From Epiperipatus broadwayi (taxonomy: Eukaryota; Onychophora; Udeonychophora; Euonychophora; Peripatidae): 64,000 bases of DNA. The DNA is taken from assembly GCA_028023455.1 (NCBI GenBank), contig JAQFVV010012400.1, positions 14,021,748 through 14,085,747 on the forward strand, given 5' to 3'. Below the pieces are notes generated by a model. That model saw only the letters and a program-made list of their open reading frames with translations, had not been told where the DNA came from and searched no databases. Of this stretch, positions 1 through 12,173 are shown in pieces. The position numbers were made by a program, and so were the translations under genes. Numbering within the stretch: the stretch's first letter is position 1; each line of letters starts with the position of its first letter.

Positions 1-666
1 TTCAATATTTTTCATCACAAATTTTATTTTTTTTTTATTTATTACATTTATCATTTTTATGTACAGTGAAACGTTTTTCAAATACACCATATTTTCTATC
101 AGCAGTATCATTTGCATGAAATATAAAGAATAAAATCAGTATAAACCATTTCAAATATTCTAAAAATTTACATGTATATATAAAATATTGATAATTAAAC
201 ATTTTTTAAATGCATACAAATAACACTTGAAAGATGAAAATTTACAAAATGGCAATCACATGAAATTAAATAATAAACAAAGGATAAGACTAATATTTCA
301 ATCTATATGATTAATTTAATTTAAAAATTTTATAAAGCCTAGCATATAAGATGTTTTTAAAACAAGTCTTCAATTTGTCAATAGATATTCTAGTATCAGA
401 ATTTAAACCATTGTATCCCTTTCTTTTCTAAATCTAAGCTTTTAAAAATTAAGGAATTTCAATACCTCAGATACAGGGAGATGTTTTAACCAAATTAAAT
501 TTGTTTCTATCAACATACAATATAAACATCTAAAACACAAAGTAATCATACGATTAACAAAAAATATTTAAAAAATAGCCAAAAATAATGTGCAGAACAA
601 AATTTTGCAACACTTGAATATTTAAACTTAAATCGCCCCCCCCCCTAAATAAAAATACAATAAATC
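1..666. other. AT-rich noncoding stretch
   Basis: No gene, RNA or recognisable repeat is visible. The sequence is very AT-rich with short A and T runs. A run of ten C residues at 636-645 is the only compositional break. Confidence 0.6.
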
Positions 667-1019
667 ATATAACCCAGGGGTCCCCAACCCTATGCCTGTG
701 GGTGCCCGCAGACCATTTTATATGTGCCCGCCACTATCCAAAAATTATTTATCTGATACAAATAAATTTAATTTTTAAAATTTCTTATAAATTATTGTAT
801 TATATTGTAATCAAATTGTAGGGCATACTATACTTTTACAGCGTAAAAATATAAACAATTATATGTTAAAATTTTATTTTTGAAATAAATATTTTTTTGT
901 ACATTATGTGTATTATTAACAATATCGAACTATAAATTTACATTGAAAAAATAAATGGTGCCCGCCACCTGGCTGGTATTATAGAATGTGCTCTTAGGTT
1001 GGGGACCCCTGATATAACC
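667..1019. mobile_element. hAT-type MITE with 8-bp target duplication
   Basis: A 337-bp non-autonomous DNA transposon occupies 675-1011. It starts CAGGGGTCCCCAACC and ends with the near-perfect inverse GGTTGGGGACCCCTG. It is flanked by an exact 8-bp duplication, ATATAACC, at 667-674 and 1012-1019. Subterminal GTGCCCGC blocks are also mirrored, with GTGCCCGCAG near the left end and GTGCCCGCCA near the right. The CAGGGGTCCCCAACC terminus and 8-bp duplication are typical of hAT elements of the Charlie kind. It has no transposase ORF, so any movement would depend on an autonomous relative elsewhere. The exact target duplication suggests the insertion is not very old. Confidence 0.92.
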
Positions 1020-2667
1020 AATAAACTATGATTCAAAAATATGTAAAACAATATTACTTGTGAATAATTTTATTAATGCAAGCATGTTTGTAAGGAAACC
1101 ACATCATAATTTTTGAAATAAGCAGATGCAAATATTGTTACACTACTTATATACTCTGACACAAGATAATCAATATTATACCTAAATCTTCTATAATATA
1201 AATACAATTATGGTAATCAAAAATTCAACTTTTTTTAATTATGTAAAACTTTTATTTGTTGTTTTGTAAAAAGAAATTAAATTTTTATTAAAAAAAGATA
1301 TACAAATTCTATTTAAATTATAAACTGTTATTCATAATAAATATTTGGTGAAACACAATAAAAAATACTTTTAAATAGCTATCACAATATAATTATAATT
1401 TGATAATTGTTTTAATAAAGAAATGTAAAATTTCACTATTATTGTGCAGAATGTACATGCAAAATAAAGATGTTTTCATCAAGTATGAAAAAGAGATTTA
1501 TTACTGGAAAAAAAAAGGATTTTAGATTAAACTACAACTATTAAAAATACTTCTATTTTATAATTATTTTAAAAACAATTTAAAGCTTTATGAAAAACAA
1601 AGATGTTGCAAAAGATAGTGTCGTGATAATATTTTTCATGAATTTTTAAAGTTTTCGATACTTGAGTAAAAACAGATATATTTTTTAATTAAACTAATAA
1701 TTCAAAACATTTTTAAATTTTCATTTAATTATAAAATTGTGATTGATTAAAAAAAAAAAAAAAATTTGATAATAATAAAAATTTCAATAAAATTGCTTTT
1801 AAAGGAATATAATCATAAATAAAGCCTTTTCATTTTAATAAAATATTCAAAAGCTTTAAGAAAAATTTCACTAAATGTTTGCTTTTAGAAAAACTAATAC
1901 AATTATTTTTAACTATTTTAAAAACTACTTCAAATCCAATGAAAAATACAGCCAGTTTAGTAGTATAAAATTAAATAGTATAATCTCAATTCATTTTCAA
2001 ATTAAATTCACTGCAATTTTTATAAAATAATAATAATACCAAAAGTTTGTTTTACATAGATAGTTTTGTTTTTTTTTATGAAATTTTAATATTAAAATAA
2101 TTTTTAAAAAGGCATTTAAGCAAATTTACCTCTTTTTCTGTTACTTTTATCTTTAGAACAGAAAATTTCTGATGCAGTTATTTTATTTAAAAATAACTTC
2201 TATAAATATTTATAAAAGATAATTTATAGTATTTATTTCATCTTGACTGTCATATTGGATCCCATTATGTATATAAATTTAGAGACACTTTTTCATAAAA
2301 TAGAATATGCTACATTCTATCAACTCATATAATAATATTACAGCAATTTTTGAATGGATAGAATTAGGCAACAACATTTTAATGGAATATCATGAAGTTG
2401 GAAAAAATTTTATAACTTTCCTATCATCTTATAACTAAATATCTCAAGTGAATCCAGAAAAGATAATTAAGGTCAAATCAAAACAGTACTGACAAATAAT
2501 AGTTAAAAAAAAACAATGTATTTAACGTTTAACAAAATTCTAAAAATATTTGTTATCAATAATTGCAAAAAAAAAAAAAAAATTATTTAAAAGCAATTGT
2601 TTATGTCTAAAAAATGCAACTAAAATAAAAAATTTAGCAATTTTCAAAATTCCAAAAACAATAATAT
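1020..2667. other. AT-rich noncoding stretch
   Basis: Long A/T-only tracts, including A runs near 1750 and 2567. No ORF, splice-like exon or structured repeat is supported. Confidence 0.6.
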
Positions 2668-4445
2668 ATTGTGGTATACACATATCTTCATTTGTTATTT
2701 TTCTATAGTTTCTAAGTAATTAAATAGAAAAATCAATTAAAGATTGTATGTGTAATAAAATGTTTATTGTTTTAAATAAATGTATAGTAAATGCGTCATT
2801 TCTTTATCACAATTAAAAAAATATTTTGTTAAATTATATCAGATGACAATGCTTTATTAAAATTAGAAGGAAATCACATGTTCAAAACTAGTGTTTAAAA
2901 ATATAGCCTGCACTGTTTGGGTTACTATAGAGACAGAAACAATTTTAGAAGAACACATACTTTTTTTCCTTAATAAAAATTTGGTTTTAATCTTACCTTA
3001 TTTATAAATAATTTTGAAATAATAGCAAATAAAGATGTACTGTGGGTAAAAATAACTAAGAGGGGGGTGGTAACAAAGGCTTCCACCTGTCTTTGATGTC
3101 TAGGATTAAACCGAAATGAATATCAACAAAATGCTATGCTGACTGCCATAAATTTGATTACTAAATGTATTTGAATTGTAATAGCGACAAAAGAAAAATA
3201 ACTGGATAACAGTCAAGGATTAAAATATCTGTGGAGCCTTACTTGTGTGCTAGACCGAAGGAAGGTTCAAAAGGAACTGCGACTAGATTTTTAAAAAAAT
3301 TAAATTGAAGTTTTATATATGCTAATAGAAACAGATGCTCAGATAAAAAAATCACTTATCAACAACAGTTAAAAGTAAAAATGGTAATCTTTATAAATAT
3401 TTATAAAATCTTTCTTCTAAATTAATAGTATTGATTATAATAGTCTAGGGCTTGTCATTCGATAACTTTAATATCAAGTAAAGTAAAAGATCAATTAAAA
3501 CATAAATAGTATCTGCATGACTTAATTTGAATTATAACTAATTTTATAAAAAAAAATCACTTGATTTTATTCTTTTTAAAATATTAAAAATTTTCCGTAT
3601 ATTTTTGTTTGCATGAAAAAAAATCTAAAATGAACCTTTTCTTGATTATATGCATTTATAATTTTATTTATAAACTATATATATTTAATAGTCTAATGAG
3701 AGTAAATTATAAATATATATTATTTTAATTGGTTATAAATTGTTCATTTTAATCACCACAAATAAATTGTTTATCTTAATATTTATATTGTTGCTATTAA
3801 CCTAGGTATTTTGATTTACTATTGCATGAATCATTATAAAACCATTTTATTTTATCCTATGGTATGTTCCGTGTTATATCTTATTATCAACTAAAACAAT
3901 AAATTTTATCTTCTTTGCCAATGCAAGAGTATGTATGATGGACACATTGGCACCTTTTTATAAATTTATGAATTCATTGTACATGTAGATACAAGCTATT
4001 ATAAAATCATTTGTAATTAACTCATTTATTTATTAATTATATTTTAAATTGCCGGAATATGACATTTATTAAATTTAAATTGTCCAAATATGTAATACAT
4101 AATGGAGAAAACCACTTGGTTTATAATTATACCTATTACATATAGTTGCCCAAATATGTTATGCATTTGTAAGCCAATTACTGCTCAATTATATTTTCAT
4201 TATATTGTGATTATCTAATCTGAGGGCATTTACTGTTAATTAGTTCCATTTATGATATAGTTGTCTAATACAATGAGCAGTCTATTATTTTATATTATTC
4301 ACTATAAATTTTGGTTTTTTAAAAAGGACATTTTATTTGTGAGGCGGTACCCAAATCTATAAGTTATTCAGAAGTTATTTTTATTTTTCATCATTTTATC
4401 TTTCATTTTTATTTTATTAATTATTAGAATATTTCCTTTATATTT
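2668..4445. repeat. Duplicated segment, unit A (uninterrupted copy)
   Basis: This segment aligns by eye with 8927-9922 and then with 14856-15566, in the same order and orientation. Shared landmarks include TTTCTAAGTAATTAAATA, TACTATAGAGACAGAAAC, GTTGCTATTAAC and GCATGAATCATTATAAAACC. Divergence is moderate with many small indels, so the duplication is old. Nothing coding is evident. It could be a segmental duplication or two copies of a large dispersed repeat. Confidence 0.75.
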
Positions 4446-5460
4446 GGCTTCCCAATAGGGGCATGAGCATTTATTTATTCATGACCCATATGAGAGATTC
4501 AGTCATAACGTAATAAATAGATAAAATTGAAATATTTTATTAATGATTATAATTAATACCAGCTATTTTTGTATATACTGGTATTGGATTAAAATGATTG
4601 GTGACTCTATAGATAATAGTTTTAAATTTGTAGTTGTGCTTTGTTAAGGATTTGACTTCAAAGTGAGTTATCAAATTGTTTTCTGAAAATTAAGTATAAT
4701 AGTACGAGTTGAGAAATGACGAAGCTATAGAGTGTTTTATAAATAAAATGGTTTTATAAGTATGGCAAAAAAAGAGGTTATGAAGGCAAAATATCAGATG
4801 ATGATGTCTGGACTTGTTGTCGTATAAAAAAAATAAAAATTTATATTTGTGACTTTGAAAGCACTAATGTGTGCTCTATGTGGTAAAATGCCAGAGAAAT
4901 GGGTACTTAGTAATAAATATTATTAATTTCTCCTTATGAAATACTATAAGATAAATAATGAATGATATTTAAAGCTACTTTATTTAATGAAGGTATTGTA
5001 TCTTAGTTACTTTGGAAAACAGATAGAAAACATTAGTGCTCACTCTTTGAATCTATTGATAATAGCATAATGCGAAATCTGAGCATGGTCATGAAATCTA
5101 CGCTATGTTGTACACAATATAAGTTAAATATTTAAAAATAATGTGTTTGGTATAATGAAGTATGGTAGCTGTTATTGTGGTACTTATATTTAAGTTTTGT
5201 TACATGAGTTAAAATGAGTATTAGTAGAAGTTTAATTCATTTGTAGTGTTCGTATACAAAGCATAGTAGAGAAAGCAGGATATTCATTTCGTTTGGTCTG
5301 GGATATTAAATTGGAAAAAAAAAGTCATGTTCTTTCCCTTCTAAAATAATAATTATAAGTAAGAATAAATTATGGAAACTGAGAAAGAGATATGTTAGGA
5401 CAGGGAAGAGAAGTTAATGAAGTATTTATCATGTCAAAAGATGATTAATACGAATCTATA
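4446..5460. other. AT-rich spacer
   Basis: No supported gene. This lies between duplication unit A and a decayed coiled-coil ORF. Some short open stretches exist but none shows family motifs. Confidence 0.5.
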
Positions 5461-6303
5461 ATGGCATTGTGGCAGAGCTTAATGGTAGAATTTAAACAAG
5501 GTCAGGAAAAATTATTAAGAGATTTAATGAACAAGCTCAATGAAAATCTATCAAAGTATGACAAAAAGCGTGAAGAGATTCAAATAATAAGGCAAAACCG
5601 AAAAGCGGCTATACAAGAAATGATACAAGGTTATAGAGATCTAATATGTGAGCATCATGAAGATCAAGAAAAGCATGATAAGAATCAGGAAAAACGAGAA
5701 ATGAAGCAAATCCGAGAAGAACTTAAACTAGGAATGAAGCAAGGCCAAGAAAAATTAGTAATGTAGAAGAGGATCAATACGAGTTAGAGAAAAATAGGTT
5801 GAAACAAGAAATCAAGCATATGCATATGGAATTAGTCCGTGAAATAAGAATGGGACATAGGCAAATAAATGATTTGAAAGTTAGGTCTAATGAATCAGAG
5901 ATTAAGATAGTAGAAGTCAAATGCAAATAAGAATCAATAAGATAGAAGAGGGTCATCATGAATTAGAAGAGAGATTACAATGTCAAAATAAGAATTAAGC
6001 TTCAGAAGCTGAATTAAATGAGTATCAACAAATTAATGATAAAGAATTAGAGAAATACACAATAAACAGGAACAAAAGCTTCAAAATTTGGAAAGTCAGA
6101 GTAAATATGATCATTCATATATTAATTTAAATGTAGTATGGTTTAAAATATATGACCAGGTTTCTTTGAAAGATAATTCCATCACAAGCTTAAATCGTGA
6201 TGATACATATAAAATTTTATTTTCAGAAATAAAACCTTTAAAATATAAATCGTTTTATTGTCATGTTGTACGTAGCCGTGAATCTTTCTCTATCACAAAG
6301 TAA
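5461..6303 (+). pseudogene. Decayed coiled-coil ORF, possibly gag/ORF1-like
   Basis: The first open stretch (5461-5766, about 101 codons) is extremely rich in K, E, Q and R, and repeats a phrase like KQGQEKL (FKQGQEKLLRDL near residue 11, MKQGQEKLV near the end). After a stop, similar coiled-coil coding continues in another frame (about 5767-5929, EEDQYELEKNRLKQEIK...). Another open stretch follows at 6088-6303. Stops and frame changes show it is broken. Charged coiled-coil repeats with GQE phrases occur at the N-terminus of some retroelement gag or ORF1 proteins, but no zinc knuckle, protease or reverse transcriptase follows. The retroelement assignment is therefore inference. It could also be a decayed host coiled-coil exon. 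Confidence 0.35.
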
Positions 6304-6721
6304 GATCAATAATAAGTGTTGGATTTATGAGATTGGTGATTTAGAAAATATAGTTTATGGTAAGGCTACAACAAAATGTATGAATCATTATAGATTTAGT
6401 GGTAAACATTTAAATGTCTTCATGATTTTATTTTAAACAGATTCCATATTCATTAAAAATGAAGGGGTTATTTTTGTCAATTAGATGTCATATTACTTAC
6501 ATAATGTTATGAATTTGTTTTACAAGTATCCAATTAGAATAAAATGTACAGGTATCGATGAACATAATTATTATAGGATATTTGTTTTATTAATTTTAAT
6601 ATGTTTGGATGTACATATTTTTTAAAAAATATAAGGCACATACTTGTACATGAGCATTAACTTCATTATTATGGTGGTACAGTTTTAATTAACCATGGTT
6701 TATTGATGGAATGTTTACTAT
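6304..6721. other. AT-rich spacer with LTR target site
   Basis: No gene seen. The last four bases, CTAT (6718-6721), are the left target duplication of the adjacent LTR. Confidence 0.5.
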
Positions 6722-8873
6722 TATAACGATCCGGAAAATAAGAGACTTAACGTGTCTACACTACAGGGCGCCACTAGGCATTTGAACCTAGAAAATTAAT
6801 AAAGTAGGCAGATACGCAAGTCAAAAAAAAAAATTTTTTTTATTTTATATATTTTGATTCTGGTCATTAGCCCATTGTCACTAGCTCAGTGGAATAGCAG
6901 AGATTTATATTTTATAATAAATTCTTATCTAAGAATATATAAAAAAGAATAAAATAAGCCACTGCCAGTAATTATACACACAAACATTTATTTACGCACA
7001 TATATAATATTTAAAATTGTTTTAGTATCAGTTTTACATTTTAAAATTTAATTTACATTTTTAACTTTGATTTTTGATTTTAATTTACATTTAATTTTTA
7101 TAAATTTACATTTTAATTTTTATAAGTTCGCACAGATGGGTTTATAAAAGTTTGTTTTATAATGTTGAGTATAGATCGGTTACATAGATTACACGGTTAA
7201 AAACATTTCAAATTAAACATCACCGACCAAAATACAAAGTCATTGATAACGTCAATTGCAGAGGGAATACAAGAAACCCAATGGCATTCATCATAAGATG
7301 CCGCATTGACATCGATGACTTATATATTCCAATCGAATATGAAAACCACAAACATAAGTAACCGATAACGAATCCATGCAACGTCCATACCCAACTTAAA
7401 TTTAATGCATTTTTATTTAGAGTGTCGAGTATGAATAGACTACATAGATTTGCATTTGAAAAGAAAATATTCTATCCTTATTTAACCTTAGGCCAAAAGT
7501 TCGCAGTCAAACCAACGTCAATCCATCTGATATATCGATGCATTCAATGTAACATGAATACGGCAGCACAAAAGGTTAAGAGAAGAAATTGCCTCTCGTC
7601 AGATAGGAATACTACATCTATCTGACAAGAAGAGCAATAAAAAAAAAACTCCATAGGAAAGGACTGCGGTCATTTTGCCGACTTACGATCGCATTCCATA
7701 GGCAAAAAGGAAGTGTGTGGCGTATAAAGTGATTCTGCCCATAGCAAATCTCTGCCTGTAGCGAATCTCGTACTACATCTACTAATTACACCAATATATC
7801 CAATCCATTGACCTAATTCAACTACGAAACGAATAACCTAAGATTACCCTCCCCTAATAAAACTTTACAAATCTATATAGCCATTCACGCCCGACTTAAG
7901 TTTAACATTTATATAATATTAAATTAGCGAAAAACAAAAATCATAAATAAAACTTAAAAGAACCAAAAAATAAATAAATAAATAAATGGAAATGATTAAA
8001 AAAAAAAAGAAATACATCAATAAAAAGAATTAATAAGGAATTTAGTTTGGTCAGATAGGATTCTATTTCTATTTTTTTTAAATACTGGGAAAGTTTATAT
8101 TTTAAAGTTCTTAGTGTTTTCAAATTAATATTCATTTAAGTTCATAACATGCTTACGGTTTTAGAAATGTTCATTAGTTATCCGTTGCTTGCCGTTTGGA
8201 ATCCAGCGTTAAAATCCCTCGATGATCCTGTGGTCCTCAATATAGGAAAAGCGATGTTTCATTTTCCTTTTTTTTATAACAACTGAAGGAATTGAAAGTG
8301 CGTCTTTCAATCCCTTCACCTCCGACTCTCCGACTTAACACATCTCAGTCTTCTCTTAAATTTTCTTCACTCACTAAAAATTTTATTATCAAACTTTTTC
8401 TTTTATATGTAACTTTAGGATCCAATGGACATTACGTCATCGATGATGATGATCCTTCCGTTGAGGTCCGATTCCCCGATGGATCTCTTTCATTGGCCAT
8501 TAGTTTCTATTGTTTTCCTATCTGACCATTGCTTATACATTTAAATGCCCAAGGGCTAGTTCACTTGGACTAATTAAAATAATCATTTCCATTTTTTCAA
8601 TAACATTAATTAATTTGTTTTGTACAAACTTAGATACATTTTTATCTTTAAATCTTTTTAAGTTTTTGCTTTTAAAATACTTTTTCTATTTTTAATAAAG
8701 TTTCTTTTTTTAATAATTTTTTTCATCTGTGCGATTTTATATATATATGAGTTTAGTATAGAATTTTAATTTTCAATTTTTAATTCTTAAAAAAGAAATT
8801 TTATTTGCGAACTTTTATTTTTTTTATGTTTACTAATAAAAAAAATAATGTAACGTCGAATGTGCCCATTACA
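6722..8873 (+). mobile_element. Solo LTR, TGTAACG-type, plus orientation
   Basis: This 2.15-kb block starts TATAACGATCC (a decayed TGTAACG) and ends ATTACA. It is flanked by CTAT at 6718-6721 and 8874-8877, consistent with a 4-bp target duplication. It aligns in inverse orientation with 61029-63096: both have a GGCGCC about 45-65 bases from the 5' end, the phrase TAAAGTAGGCAGATACGC, an ACTAGCTCAG block, a GGACTGCGGTC block, and a terminal section with TTTGCGAACTTTTATTT. No gag-pol ORF is present. Ends TG...CA plus a short target duplication indicate a long LTR of a Gypsy-like or BEL-like element, left after LTR-LTR recombination. The 5' GGCGCC also resembles a pattern in some arthropod LTRs. 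Confidence 0.72.
7130..7905 (+). repeat. Two related modules inside the solo LTR
   Basis: Two blocks, about 7130-7400 and 7410-7905, resemble each other. Both begin near a GAGTAT...TACATAGATT phrase and end near ACTTAA(A/G)TTTAA. In the homologous LTR at 61.0-63.1 kb the corresponding blocks occur in the opposite relative order (about 62215-62700 matches the second, 61920-62200 the first, when read on the minus strand). This implies internal duplication and reshuffling of LTR modules. Confidence 0.5.
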
Positions 8874-8926
8874 CTATGTAGTGATGACCTTATGTTACTT
8901 GTTTATTCTTTATTTTTATTAAGGAT
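8874..8926. other. Short junction between LTR and duplication unit
   Basis: It contains the right CTAT target duplication (8874-8877) and a short unique piece before the similarity to unit A resumes. Confidence 0.5.
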
Positions 8927-9922
8927 GGCAGTATGTGGCAAGCCCAAATCTTCATTTGTAATATTTTTATAATTTCTAAGTAATTAAATAAAATAAAAAA
9001 TTAAAGGTCATATGTGTAATAAAATGTGTATTGTTTTAAATGAATGTAAAATAAATGACTTTTTTTTTTTATCAAATTAAAATTTAATAAATTATATTGG
9101 ATGACCATGCTTTATTAAAATTAGAAAACGAAATCATAATGTTCAAATCTAGTGTATAAAAATATAGATGCATTGTTTAGGTTACTATAGAGACAGAAAC
9201 GATTTCAGAAGGAAAAACATTTTCCTTAAAAAAAATTTGGTTTTAACTTTCCTTTATTTATAAGTAATTTTGAACTAATAGAAAAGAAAGATGTACTGTG
9301 GATAAAAACAACTAAGGCTTCTTCCTGTGTTTGATGTCTGGGATTAAAACTAAGTGAACACCAACAAAAACAGTATGCTGACAGCCATAAATTTAAGATT
9401 ACTAAATCTATTTGGATTGTAATATCGACAAAAGAAAAATAATTGGATAACATTCAAGGATTAAAATGTTTATAGAGTCTTACATGTATGTGTGCTAGCA
9501 CAAAAGATCCAAAAGGAACTGCTGCTAAATAAAAATAAAAATTAAATTGAATTTTTATATATGCTAATAGTAACAGATGCTCAGATAAATAAAATCACTT
9601 TAACAACAGTTAAAAGTAAAAACGGTAATATTTATAACATCTTTCTTCTAAATTAATAGTATTGATTACAATACAGCCTAGGTTTATCATTCGATAACTT
9701 AAATAATAACAATCAAGTAAAGTAAAAGATCAATTAAAATATAAATAGTATAAGCATGACTTAATTTGAATTATAACTAACTTTAAAAATAAACACACAT
9801 GATTTTATTGTTTTTAAAATTTTAAAAAATTTCCATATATTTTTATTTGTGTGAAAGAAAATCTAAAGTTAACCCTTTCTTGACTATATGCATTTATAAT
9901 TTTATTTATAGACTATACATAT
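8927..9922. repeat. Duplicated segment, unit A-prime (left part)
   Basis: It aligns with 2668-3690 through the same landmarks, such as TTTCTAAGTAATTAAATA, TACTATAGAGACAGAAAC and TGCATTTATAATTTTATTTATA. The match stops abruptly at 9922 and resumes at about 14856, so about 4.9 kb was inserted in this copy or lost from the other. Confidence 0.75.
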
Positions 9923-12173
9923 TGAAGCAGACAATCTTAGCTTAAGATTGAGCTTCATGGTTCTATCCACTTACCATGTACTAACCTATGTTCAAACCCT
10001 ATCCTTTAATCGTGTATATATATTTTATGTATATTTGAAATGTGTGCCTAAAAGTTATAAAATTTTAACTTTTCAATAACAATTTTTAATTATTATTCTT
10101 TTTTATTAAAGTACATAGGTGCAACTCGAATATATATATATATTATAGGAGCAAACATACTAACAAAATATTAATGTTATAAACATTTTTATAATATGTA
10201 GTTTGTAAAACTTTTTCTTTTTAAATTCTTTTAATCAAACTGTATATTTTGTAAAATCCAAGATGGAAGATGCAATCGTTAATTGTCCAAAAATAATAAA
10301 TGGGTTAGGAAGATAATATTGTTTTAATCTGGGAAAGGAATATTTAATTAAAGTTTTACTGAAAATAAAATTGGAAATCAGATTAATAGATTTTACTTTT
10401 GTTATAAACATTTTTTGTCAAATCTATTTCCAATCTGGAAATAGATTTGAATATATTTGTGGAACATTATCTCCAAGAATAATTGACAAAGAGAACTTAA
10501 GATTTTGTTAGATCTAAGATTAGATTTTGAGCTAGAAAAATAAAAAATTGAAGGCATTCTTCAAATACCTGAGAGTATAAAATGGGTTAATTTTGACCGC
10601 CAAAGGATTTGCTACTATTGAGAGAGCCGTGTTGTCAACACAACTCACGCTGCTTTGAAATTTAAAATGATGATTGCGTAAAAGCCCATCTCCTTTCTAA
10701 CACGTGGGTCTTCTTCCGCTGCTTTACCATCCTGCTGCCCTAGAAAGAAGTAAAAGCCCGACGGAGAACTTTAGAATGCTAATTAGAAGCTTGCTATTAC
10801 CTAGAACTTGCATGGATTCTTTCAATTGCCCTGACAAGCTGACTTTTTAAAATGGACTCTTAAAAAATTGCGAGGTAATTATCTTCATGCCGCCTAAAAG
10901 TTAATCTAGTCTAACTAATATCAAGATCTCTTTACTAACAGATTTAACTTTGTATCTTCCTATTATGTAAAAATGTTATTTGCTCTTAAATAATTTCCAT
11001 AAATCTAATTTTCTCTCATATGCTCTAACTTTCTTTAACTTTGGTGCGGTCATTTCTTTATATGAATTTATGATTTATTACTAATCTGCCAATCTAAAGC
11101 AACCTGGCGAGCTCCATTTATAAAATCCTTTCTTTTTCTTTCTTTTAATTAAATTAGACCTCCATAGAGAGAGGTTATTAATTCTCCCTTTTTTTAGATC
11201 TTAAAATGTATTATTAATCAATAAACTCGCCAGACTGTTTTTCCGAGTTAACCTACTTTATCTTTTAGTATAAAAATTGTTATTTGTCCAACTCCGAATA
11301 GAATAAAGTAATTCTACCCAGGGTAAATCAACGCTCTGAAACCTTATTTATTTTGTTATTTATTTAAATTCTGAAAAAGGTGACCTATTAGTTGTTTTCT
11401 ATACAACTGCTAATTTTCTTTAATTTTTCATATTCTTAAAATATCAAATGCTTAAATATTCTAGTTGTTATCAAAATCCACGAAGGTGGGATTGAATTAT
11501 ATTAAATAGCAGAAAAGGAGGGGGTCAAATCTTAACGTATATTTTATTAAATGAAATCTTCCATATATATATATATTATAGCGGCATAGCGTATTATTTA
11601 TCTAAATTATGGCATTGAAACAGTCATTTATTTTAAAACAGCAAATCCTATTTCATGTCATTAGTAACAATTATCAGAACTGCATTACTGACATTCAGCT
11701 CATCTTCGTGAATTTATATACGTGCTAATCTGGGAGTTGCGACACAATCGAACCCATAGATTTCTCTTTACGTCCTGTCCAGTGAATAGTTGAGCTTCCC
11801 GGAACTTATTTCATATAAAAAAGCCTCTGGCATTGGTGATACCAGTACAGCCTGGGGGTCATGCCATGCCTATCCACTTTTCTCTAAGCACTACCCTAAG
11901 AAGAGGGTCTTAGACTTTGTCGTCCAGAAGCATGACTTTTTTCTGTTATTTCTTCGCCATTATGTCAGTACCGCCACTTCATGTTATTTCTTTTGCTTCA
12001 TGACCTAGTTTTAATGATATTAAAATTGAGCTCTGCTCAAAATATATATATAAATGCCGAATATTATAAACTTTACTATGTTATTTCAATCTTACACAAT
12101 ACCATCATCGTAATCTATTATTTCTGTATTTAAGAGTATATGCCTTGGGGAAAGATCAAGCGTTCTGCCTCCT
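9923..12173. other. Left part of the 4.9-kb insert in unit A-prime
   Basis: This begins with a hairpin (9924-9956) and continues with AT-rich sequence. From about 10560 to 12010 it becomes noticeably richer in G and C, with a GTGTTG/CAACAC palindrome near 10630. The 10.5-12.0 kb part could be a decayed LTR or other mobile DNA, but I see no terminal repeats, PBS or protein motif. A 72-codon open stretch at 11790-12008 has no recognisable domain and is not called as a gene. Confidence 0.45.
9924..10011 (+). repeat. tRNA-like or SINE-head sequence with hairpin
   Basis: GAAGC...GCTTC (9924-9928 and 9952-9956) encloses CAATCTTA...TAAGATTG, a perfect nested hairpin. A stretch resembling an A box (TTAGCTTAAGATTG) is followed about 45 bases later by GTTCAAACCC, which resembles a Pol III B box. 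This could be the head of a tRNA-derived SINE or chance; no full cloverleaf can be drawn. Confidence 0.2.
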
